The position numbers were made by a program, and so were the translations under genes. From assembly GCA_034421995.1 (NCBI GenBank), contig DAOUJY010000172.1, positions 1 to 11,690 on the forward strand: 11,690 nt of DNA, in the 5' to 3' direction. The notes below the pieces were generated by a model, which saw nothing but the letters and a program-made list of their open reading frames with translations, did no database searches and had not been told where the DNA came from. The DNA comes from Bin87 sp034421995. GTDB taxonomy: Bacteria > Chloroflexota > Dehalococcoidia > Lucifugimonadales > UBA3495. Shown piece after piece: positions 6,125-11,690 of this stretch; within the stretch, counting starts at the first letter, position 1, and every line of letters starts with the position of its first letter.

Positions 6125-6625
6125 TCAATCCGAACGGGAAGGTTCCGGCGCGTCGGTCGTCCGTGATCGACCTCGTCTCGCCAACGTAATCAAATGCGAC
6201 AACCCCAGCGCCGCCCACCCCGGCAGGGTGAAAGATGCCATCACACCGGATACAAACAGCGTGAACGGGGTCATGCCGCCGGGACCGGAACAGCTGAAAA
6301 TGTCGCCGCTTTCGCAGTTCACCACGAGTAAACCGACGAAAAGCAGGAGCAGGCCCGAGATTCCCACGGACGGTATCCAGAGCGTGAGCGCAAACCCGGG
6401 GAATTTCCGGCGCACCAACCACAACGAGAGATTTAGGAAGGCGGCAGCCGTCAACAGCGACACCACCTGGTACAGCAGTTGTTCTCGGAAGTACCACAGG
6501 CTGGAACCTTCTCCCAGCGCAATCACCGCAAACCAGAGGGCCGGCGCCCACAGAGAACCCACTGCAAGTTTACCTATCGGCAAATTCCCGGCGCCGTTGA
6601 CGAGATCGTAAAGTTTCCGTTTCAT
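6125..6625 (-). CDS. Four-helix membrane protein, unknown function
   Basis: A 166-residue membrane protein beginning MKRKLYDLVN. Hydrophobic segments at about residues 20-37, 50-70, 78-101 and 118-148 suggest four membrane spans. A basic cluster (VRRKF) follows span 2 and a polar, basic tail (ARRGRSR...) follows the last. C104 and C112 lie in the loop between spans 3 and 4 and could form a disulfide. I chose ATG 6625 (complement) because GGGGAG lies eight bases upstream and the residues before it have no family character. The frame can be opened much further upstream, but that only reads through the next gene. It is the third gene of the minus-strand operon, 41 bases after the preceding membrane gene. 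I do not recognise a family. Confidence 0.7.
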   Translation of the reverse strand: MKRKLYDLVNGAGNLPIGKLAVGSLWAPALWFAVIALGEGSSLWYFREQLLYQVVSLLTAAAFLNLSLWLVRRKFPGFALTLWIPSVGISGLLLLFVGLLVVNCESGDIFSCSGPGGMTPFTLFVSGVMASFTLPGWAALGLSHLITLARRGRSRTTDAPEPSRSD

Positions 6626-6666
6626 TGTGTCATCTCCCCAAGGTTGGGCAGTGTTCGGCGGCTTGG

Positions 6667-7233
6667 TTATGCTTGCGCCAACAGGCTCGAACCGATCAGC
6701 GCCAGGCCGACGACGATCAGAGCTATGTGCACCGCAACCAGGGTCCACCGACCCGGCCCGAAGGGATCGTCCAGGAATCGGGGCACCGGCGCCAGACGGA
6801 ACCAGAACCAGAGGCCCAGGCCTCCGCCCATGAGCACCCCCGCAGTGGTCATCAACCAACCGACCCGGGCGGCGCCCCATTCCGCTGGCAAAGCCGTCAG
6901 GCAAATGGCGATGAGGCCACTGCCGACCAGGGTCGATGGCAGCGCCAATCCGTAGCGCGCCACCGGCCAGCGCAAACTGGAGATCAGCAAAACCGGCATC
7001 AACAACCAGCCCGCCGCCAGGCAGATGCCGACGAATACGGGGGCTTGCAGGGTTGCGAACTGAAAGCCCCAGATCAAGCCCAGGGCAGCCACGCTGGTGG
7101 CCGCCAGTCGGATGACGCGGACGCCGAATCGGGCGTCCCGCGTCATCTCTACTGACGTTTGCACGCATAAGAGAGCAATCGTGCCCGCCATGATCCCGGT
7201 TCCCGCGCCGGTCAGGCCGCTGTTGCCATACAT
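6667..7233 (-). CDS. Polytopic membrane protein, unknown function
   Basis: A 188-residue, highly hydrophobic protein with five to six predicted spans (about residues 13-29, 40-62, 65-87, 95-116, 122-146 and 164-186) and short loops. There is no recognisable catalytic motif; a single larger polar loop (APVPRFLDDPFGPGR, about 148-162) precedes the last span. Its start codon lies 22 bases inside the end of the radical SAM gene in another frame, so the two are probably translationally coupled; AGGAG and AAGG elements precede the ATG. The overlap suggests that its role is linked to the radical SAM enzyme, for example membrane anchoring or handling a lipid-like product, but that is inference. Confidence 0.75.
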   Translation of the reverse strand: MYGNSGLTGAGTGIMAGTIALLCVQTSVEMTRDARFGVRVIRLAATSVAALGLIWGFQFATLQAPVFVGICLAAGWLLMPVLLISSLRWPVARYGLALPSTLVGSGLIAICLTALPAEWGAARVGWLMTTAGVLMGGGLGLWFWFRLAPVPRFLDDPFGPGRWTLVAVHIALIVVGLALIGSSLLAQA

Positions 7234-8561
7234 ACTGCCTTCTCCTCGCGCCGGGGCTGCCGAGCCGTGCGCACGTGATCGCGAAAGGCGTTCCGGCGAC
7301 CGGCTTTGGCATCCGCGGTGTATAGCTGACTCCCCAGTTCGATGAGGCCGTGTTGCAGCTCTTCAACCGACATTTGGCTGGGCTGGAAGTTGACGTCGAA
7401 CAACGTGCATTTCTCCCAGGCGGTTTCGTCCAGCAACCTGCCTTCGCCAAGAAGCCGTGCGTACAACGGAGTCCCGGGGAAGGGCGTCATAACGGTGATC
7501 TGGACCTCGCACAGGCCGCTGTCCTCGACAAAGTCCCGCACCGCCGGAAAACAGTCCACTGTATCGCCGTCCATCCCCAACACGAAGCAGCCGTTGACCG
7601 CGATGCCATGGGACTGGATGCGGCGGATGGCCTCCCGGTAGTCGTCGAGACGCTTCCGCTTCCAGTTGTTGTTCAGCTCGACGCCATCCAGGCTTCCGGC
7701 GGTGGGGCTCTCGAAGCCGATCAGGACTTCAGCGCAACCCGACTCGCGCATCAGGTCAAGAATTTCGGGATCGTCGGCCACGGCCACGTCGGTCTCGGTG
7801 AACCACTTGACGCCTTCGTCGGCCAGCGCCCGCAGCAATTTCTTCGAATGGGAACGATTGACGAACGAGTTGTCGTCGGCGAATTCTATGAAGGGGCGCG
7901 GCCAGATCTCCTTGATCGCCCGGATCTCCCGGATCACGTTTGCCACGGGCTTCAGCTTGTAGCGCTTTGTCATCATGATGGAGCTGGCGCAGAAGTTGCA
8001 CCGCCACGGGCAGCCGCGCTGGGTCTGCACCGTGATCCGGTTGTATTCGTCGGGGTTCAGCAGGTCGAAACGGGGCAGCGGCGAGTCGGCAAGATCAAAC
8101 TCCTGCCCGCCGGCGCTGTAGATGCCGCCCAGGCAGCCGTTCCGAAAGTCCTCCAGCACCCGGGGCCAGGTCAATTCGGCCTCGCCGACCACCACCGCGT
8201 CGCAGTGGCGGATCGCCTCTCCCGGCAGCGCGGTGGCGTGGTGGCCGCCGATGACCGTTTTGACGCCCGCCGCCCGGTACCGGTCGGCCAGGGCGTAGGC
8301 GTCCTTGACCTGGGCGGTGAAGGTGGAGATGGCGGCCAGGTCGCAGTCCGGCAGCCGTTCCAGCTTCCTGAGGTCCGGCACCTGGTAGTACTCGACCTCA
8401 AAGCTTTCCGGCGTCATCCCCGCCAGGGTCAGCAGGGACAGGCTGGGCAGGGAGGCGATCACCTCCCCGCGCTCCATGAAGCCCGGCATGGTCATACCCA
8501 AGGCCGTCAGCTCCTCGTTGTAGGCGCGCACGCCGCTCATGGCTATCAGTGCAATCTTCAT
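7212..8561 (-). CDS. B12-binding-domain radical SAM enzyme
   Basis: A 449-residue enzyme. The N-terminal third (about 1-165) has the Rossmann-like B12-binding fold of this family, including VIGGHHATALPGEAI (about 103-117); the classical DxHxxG cobalt-ligand motif is not evident. The radical SAM core follows, with the iron-sulfur motif C184-PWR-C188-NF-C191, then FADDNSF (about 227-233), GFESP (282-286) and VLGMDGD (327-333). The region TPFPGTPLYARLL...GR (about 359-375) is typical of the C-terminal part of B12-type radical SAM proteins such as those in hopanoid modification. Such enzymes methylate unactivated carbons or rearrange lipids and cofactors; the substrate here is unknown. GAGGAG eight bases before ATG 8561 is the ribosome site. 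It is the first gene of a three-gene minus-strand operon and is divergent from the regulator gene. Confidence 0.88.
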   Translation of the reverse strand: MKIALIAMSGVRAYNEELTALGMTMPGFMERGEVIASLPSLSLLTLAGMTPESFEVEYYQVPDLRKLERLPDCDLAAISTFTAQVKDAYALADRYRAAGVKTVIGGHHATALPGEAIRHCDAVVVGEAELTWPRVLEDFRNGCLGGIYSAGGQEFDLADSPLPRFDLLNPDEYNRITVQTQRGCPWRCNFCASSIMMTKRYKLKPVANVIREIRAIKEIWPRPFIEFADDNSFVNRSHSKKLLRALADEGVKWFTETDVAVADDPEILDLMRESGCAEVLIGFESPTAGSLDGVELNNNWKRKRLDDYREAIRRIQSHGIAVNGCFVLGMDGDTVDCFPAVRDFVEDSGLCEVQITVMTPFPGTPLYARLLGEGRLLDETAWEKCTLFDVNFQPSQMSVEELQHGLIELGSQLYTADAKAGRRNAFRDHVRTARQPRREEKAVCMATAA

Positions 8562-8652
8562 CGTTCTTTCTCCTCTCGCTCAACCGTCGGGCTACGACGT
8601 TTCGCCGGTGCCATTCCGCACGATTGGCGCCGTCGTTATGGTTGAACTTTCG

Positions 8653-8675
8653 TTTGACCAAATATTATGGTCAAA
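8653..8675. promoter_or_regulatory. Perfect dyad, operator candidate (TTTGACCA-N7-TGGTCAAA)
   Basis: TTTGACCA (8653-8660) and TGGTCAAA (8668-8675) are exact complements separated by an AT-only 7-base spacer. A 23-bp dyad in the divergent intergenic region between the radical SAM operon and the regulator is the classic layout for a dimeric repressor or activator site. It has no U-tract and is not placed as a terminator. The binding protein is unknown. Confidence 0.55.
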
Positions 8676-8678
8676 TAT

Positions 8679-8709
8679 CTGACATATCCATAACGGTTTG
8701 AGTTATAAT
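8679..8709 (+). promoter_or_regulatory. Promoter candidate for the regulator gene
   Basis: A perfect TATAAT at 8704-8709 is preceded by CTGACA at 8679-8684 (5/6 match to TTGACA), but with a 19-base spacer, longer than the optimum. That would fit a promoter needing an activator. Transcription would begin near 8716, about 70 bases before ATG 8784. Confidence 0.45.
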
Positions 8710-8732
8710 TATGACGGTTACATGACAGTTTG
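8690..8732 (+). promoter_or_regulatory. 11-bp direct repeats, OmpR-type binding site candidate
   Basis: Three related 11-mers lie in the same orientation: ATAACGGTTTG (8690-8700), ATGACGGTTAC (8711-8721) and ATGACAGTTTG (8722-8732). Their starts are 21 and 11 bases apart, i.e. about two and one helical turns. Tandem direct repeats at one-turn spacing are the usual target layout of OmpR/PhoB-family winged-helix regulators, and the adjacent gene encodes such a domain. They flank and follow the TATAAT, so binding could repress or modulate the gene's own promoter. Confidence 0.5.
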
Positions 8733-8783
8733 CGGAGAACGGCGCGTTGCGTCTTGAATGTCGAGCGGCGACCGGAGGTGAGC

Positions 8784-11183
8784 ATGGCGATCAAGGAAGA
8801 CCGGACGGCAGCGGATGTGCAGGCGTTGCAGGACCGCCTCACCAGGCTGAGCGAGGCCAGCCTGCGCATCAACGAGGACCTGGACTATCACAGTGTGTTG
8901 GAAGAGGTGACCAACAGCGCCCGCGTCCTGACGGGCGCGAAGTACGCCGCAACAACAGTCCTCGACGGCACCGACCGGCTGGACGAGTTCGTCACCTCCG
9001 GCCTGACGCCGGAAGAACATCGCCATCTGGCAGATATGCCGGGAAGCGCCGAGTTCTTCCGTTACCTGAACGACACGCCTGACCCGCTCCGCATCAACGA
9101 TTTGGCCTCATATCTGAGGCCGCTGGGCCTGGCTGAGTGGAGTCCGCCCGTGGCCGTGGCTTCCCTGCTGGTTGCACCCATCCGGAATAAAGGCGTGCGG
9201 TTGGGTGCCATATACGTGACGAAGGGGGAAACGGGCAGCGAGTTCACCCGGGAGGACGAGGACACCCTGGTGATGTTCGCGTCCCAGGCGGCGCTGGTCA
9301 TCGCCAACGCCCGGAGGTATCGGGACGAGCAGCGCGCCAGGACCGACCTGGAGGCCCTGATAAGCACGTGCCCGGTGGGGGTTGTGGTCTTCGACGCGAA
9401 ATCGGGAGCGCCGGTGTCGTACAACCGCGAGACGCTGCGGATAGTGGAGGGCATCCGGCCGCCCGACCAACCCGTCGAGCAGATGATGGACATTCTGAGC
9501 ATCCGGCGGATTGACGGACGGGAAGTCTCCCTGGAGGAGTTCCCGCTGGCCCACCGGCTGAGAACCTTCACCGCGCTCCGCGCCGAGGAGGTCGTGCTGC
9601 GGGCGCCCGGCGGCGGGTCGGTAACGGTGCTGGTCAACGCCACCTCCATCTACTCGGAGGACGGCAACGAGATGGAGTCGGTGGTCGTCACCCTCCAGGA
9701 CATGACGCCGCTGGAAGACCTGGAAAGGCTCCGGGCGGAATTCCTGGGTCTGGTCAGCTATGAACTGCGGACCCCGCTGGCCTCCATCAAAGGTTCGGCG
9801 GCGACCCTGCTGGATGAGTCGGCAGACCTGAATCCCGCAGAGACCCGCCAGTTCCACACCATCATCAATGACCAGGCCGACCGGATGCGCCGGATGATAA
9901 GCGACCTGCTGGACACGGCTCATATCGAGTCCGGCACTCTATCGGTCAGCCCGGAGCCTTCGGAGGTTGCGACTCTGGTGGAGCAAGCCGGAACCTCGTT
10001 CGTGCGGGGAGGGGGCCGGAACGACCTTCAGGTGGAACTGCCGGCGAATCTGCCCGCCGTGATGGCAGACCGGGCGCGCATAATCCAGGTGATCGGCAAC
10101 CTGTTGTCCAACGCATCCCGAAACGCGCCGGGAGCATCCCCCTTGATGGTGAGAGCCGAGCGCGATGGTTTATACGTCGCGGTTTCGGTGGTGGCCGAAG
10201 GGTGGGCGCTGCCGCCCGACCAACTGCCCAATCTGTTCCGTAAATACTCCCGTATCGATGGCGGCATGGTCGAACGGGACATCGCCGGGTACGGCCTGGG
10301 ACTGTCCATCTGCAAGGGGATCGTCGAAGCCCACGGCGGCCGGATCTGGGCGGAAAGCGAAGGTCCTGACCGGGGCGTCCGTTTCACTTTCACGATTCCC
10401 GTCGCCGACCAGTCTAACCAGCAAGACCCCGCCCATTTCGACCGACCGGCCAGCGGCTCGCGCCTCGGAGAAGTTGGTCCGGCGCGCATCCTCGTGATGG
10501 AGGATGATCCCCAGACGCTGCGGCACGTGCGCGACATCCTTTCCAGGGACGGTTACACCACGATATTCGCCACCGGCCCCGATGATGCGCTTCACCAGAT
10601 GGAGTCGGAAAAACCCCAACTCGCCCTTTTGGATCTGACGCTGCCCGGCGCCGACGGTTTCCAGTTGATGCAGGACATCATCGACGTCGCCGACGTGCCG
10701 GTGATCTGCCTCTCCGCCCACGGCCGGGACCAGGACATCGAGCGGGCCCTCGACCTGGGCGCCGCCGACTACATGGTCAAGCCTTTCTCGCCCACGGAGT
10801 TGACGGCGCGGATCAGGGCCGCGCTGCGCAAAGCGGCCGCGGCCGACCTCGTCGATGCGGCGTCGCCATTCAAACTGGACAACCTCACCATCGACTATGT
10901 CCAGCGCCGGGTGGAAATCGCCGATCAGCCCGTCCATCTGACGCCCATCGAATACGAAATGCTGCGCGTCCTGTCGCTGAACGGCGGGCGGCCGATGTCC
11001 CACGAGCAGTTGTTGCGGCGCGTTTGGCGGGTGACCAGCTCCGGCGATCCCCAGGTGGTCCGCACGCATATGCGCCGGCTCAGGCGCAAGTTGGGCGACG
11101 ACGCTGACAGCCCACGGTACATCTTCACCGAGCCGAGGGTTGGCTACCGTATGCCCAAATCCCACGCCCTGAACGCAGGCTAG
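8784..11183 (+). CDS. One-chain two-component regulator: GAF-PAS-degenerate kinase-receiver-winged helix
   Basis: A 799-residue soluble protein. Domains in order: GAF (about 20-180); a PAS-like region (about 190-310); HisKA (about 315-385); HATPase (about 430-545); receiver (about 571-685); and an OmpR/PhoB winged helix (about 695-790, with HLTPIEYEML and VVRTHMRRLRRKL). The receiver is intact: E573/D574/D575, phosphoacceptor D617 (LLDLTLPGADG), S644 and K666. The kinase is not. The H-box reads SYELRTPL, with Y326 in place of the phosphoacceptor His. The G1 box reads AEGWA (471-475) instead of DxGxG. The N-box (N439, N443) and G2 box (GYGLGLS, 502-508) remain. I chose ATG 8784 because GGAGGT lies at 8774-8779; an upstream TTG at 8730 would extend it over promoter sequence. 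There are no membrane spans, so GAF/PAS probably sense a cytoplasmic ligand. It likely controls its own gene and perhaps the divergent radical SAM operon. Confidence 0.9.
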   Translation: MAIKEDRTAADVQALQDRLTRLSEASLRINEDLDYHSVLEEVTNSARVLTGAKYAATTVLDGTDRLDEFVTSGLTPEEHRHLADMPGSAEFFRYLNDTPDPLRINDLASYLRPLGLAEWSPPVAVASLLVAPIRNKGVRLGAIYVTKGETGSEFTREDEDTLVMFASQAALVIANARRYRDEQRARTDLEALISTCPVGVVVFDAKSGAPVSYNRETLRIVEGIRPPDQPVEQMMDILSIRRIDGREVSLEEFPLAHRLRTFTALRAEEVVLRAPGGGSVTVLVNATSIYSEDGNEMESVVVTLQDMTPLEDLERLRAEFLGLVSYELRTPLASIKGSAATLLDESADLNPAETRQFHTIINDQADRMRRMISDLLDTAHIESGTLSVSPEPSEVATLVEQAGTSFVRGGGRNDLQVELPANLPAVMADRARIIQVIGNLLSNASRNAPGASPLMVRAERDGLYVAVSVVAEGWALPPDQLPNLFRKYSRIDGGMVERDIAGYGLGLSICKGIVEAHGGRIWAESEGPDRGVRFTFTIPVADQSNQQDPAHFDRPASGSRLGEVGPARILVMEDDPQTLRHVRDILSRDGYTTIFATGPDDALHQMESEKPQLALLDLTLPGADGFQLMQDIIDVADVPVICLSAHGRDQDIERALDLGAADYMVKPFSPTELTARIRAALRKAAAADLVDAASPFKLDNLTIDYVQRRVEIADQPVHLTPIEYEMLRVLSLNGGRPMSHEQLLRRVWRVTSSGDPQVVRTHMRRLRRKLGDDADSPRYIFTEPRVGYRMPKSHALNAG

Positions 11184-11277
11184 CGGCCGGTCCAAGCAAC
11201 ACTATTGTCCCGCGTCAACCGGATCTGCCGACTTGTGGGCCATGCGCACAATACAAATGATGACCAAGGTTGTCTCT

Positions 11278-11690
11278 ATGAATAATCTGATGCAAGGCAA
11301 AATCTGTCTCATCACCGGCGGCAGCGATGGCATCGGCTACGCGGCCTCCCGCGAACTGGCCCGTCTCGGCGCCAGAGTAGTCATCATAGGCCGCAACTCC
11401 GCCAAGACCGAAGCCGCAGTGCGGCGGATCATCGCCGATACGAACAACCCGGCAGTTGAGTGCCTTTTGGCCGACCTTTCGTCCCAACGTGACGTGCGTC
11501 GCGTCGCCGCCGAGGCGATGGAACTGTTGCCTCATCTGGATGTGCTGCTGAACAATGCCGGCGCCATCTTCCTGTCTGACCGGCGCAGCGCCGAAGGTAT
11601 CGAGATGACCTTCGCGCTGAACCACCTGAGCTACTTCCTGCTGACCGACCTGCTGCTGGAACATCTGCGGAAAGCGCCACGGGCCCGGAT
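11278..11690 (+). CDS. Short-chain dehydrogenase/reductase, 5' part only
   Basis: An open frame runs from ATG 11278 off the window end (137 complete codons). It encodes the N-terminal Rossmann half of a classical SDR: cofactor motif TGGSDGIG (residues 13-20), an R in VVIIGRNS that often marks NADP(H) preference, an acidic D in LLADLSS, the structural NNAG motif (about residues 92-95), and the catalytic-tetrad Asn in FALNHLSYF. The pattern resembles retinol-dehydrogenase-like SDRs acting on secondary alcohols or carbonyls. The catalytic Ser and YxxxK lie beyond the window. In-frame ATGs at 11242, 11257 and 11260 are alternative starts; AAGG at 11265-11268 and the usual distance to TGxxxGIG favour 11278. 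It lies 94 bases after the regulator and may be independent of it. Confidence 0.88.
   Translation, partial: MNNLMQGKICLITGGSDGIGYAASRELARLGARVVIIGRNSAKTEAAVRRIIADTNNPAVECLLADLSSQRDVRRVAAEAMELLPHLDVLLNNAGAIFLSDRRSAEGIEMTFALNHLSYFLLTDLLLEHLRKAPRAR

Noticed and set aside
5280..6611. Plus-strand 443-codon frame over the dehydrogenase and the convergent membrane gene
   Set aside because: It is out of frame with the clearly conserved dehydrogenase and runs antisense through the membrane protein gene.
6626..7450. N-terminal extension of the 166-aa membrane protein to 441 residues
   Set aside because: The extra part only reads another frame of the neighbouring membrane and radical SAM genes; a good ribosome site precedes ATG 6625.

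Overview
The window is GC-rich, densely coded bacterial DNA. The gene content points to Chloroflexota, most likely a SAR202/Dehalococcoidia-like lineage: flavin-dependent monooxygenase and hydroxyacid dehydrogenase genes side by side, a UGSC-type selenoprotein, a GAF/PAS/kinase/receiver/winged-helix regulator in one chain, and short palindromic intergenic repeats. This is inference from family knowledge; there is no rRNA or other phylogenetic marker here.

Layout. 1-501: no supportable gene, but a REP-like palindrome, an 86-base stretch without T, and a good sigma70-type promoter (426-454). 502-6075: a plus-strand run of six genes. These are (a) a 343-aa protein of a family often seen with UGSC proteins, (b) a selenoprotein whose in-frame TGA at 2017-2019 splits it into two apparent ORFs, (c) a small PD-(D/E)xK nuclease-fold protein, (d) a six-bladed NHL propeller resembling peptidyl-alpha-hydroxyglycine amidating lyase, (e) a luciferase-like flavin monooxygenase, and (f) an FMN alpha-hydroxyacid dehydrogenase with unusual active-site substitutions and a SHOCT tail. 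Palindromic, MITE-like elements sit before genes (b) and (e). 6125-8561: a minus-strand operon of a B12-binding-type radical SAM enzyme followed by two small membrane proteins. 8562-8783: a divergent intergenic region with a perfect dyad, a perfect TATAAT and 11-bp direct repeats. 8784-11183: a 799-aa one-chain two-component regulator whose kinase core has lost the phosphoacceptor His and the G1-box Asp. 11278-11690: the start of a short-chain dehydrogenase that runs off the window.

How the genes may work together (inference). The first block combines a GrdB-like selenoprotein pair, an amidating-lyase-like propeller, a flavin monooxygenase and a hydroxyacid dehydrogenase. These families share chemistry on glycine derivatives and C-N bonds, with glyoxylate or hydroxyacid products, so a catabolic module for N-substituted glycine-type compounds is a testable idea. 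The most notable individual items are the hidden selenocysteine gene with a well-placed SECIS-like hairpin, and the pseudokinase fused to an intact receiver and DNA-binding domain next to tandem OmpR-type repeats.
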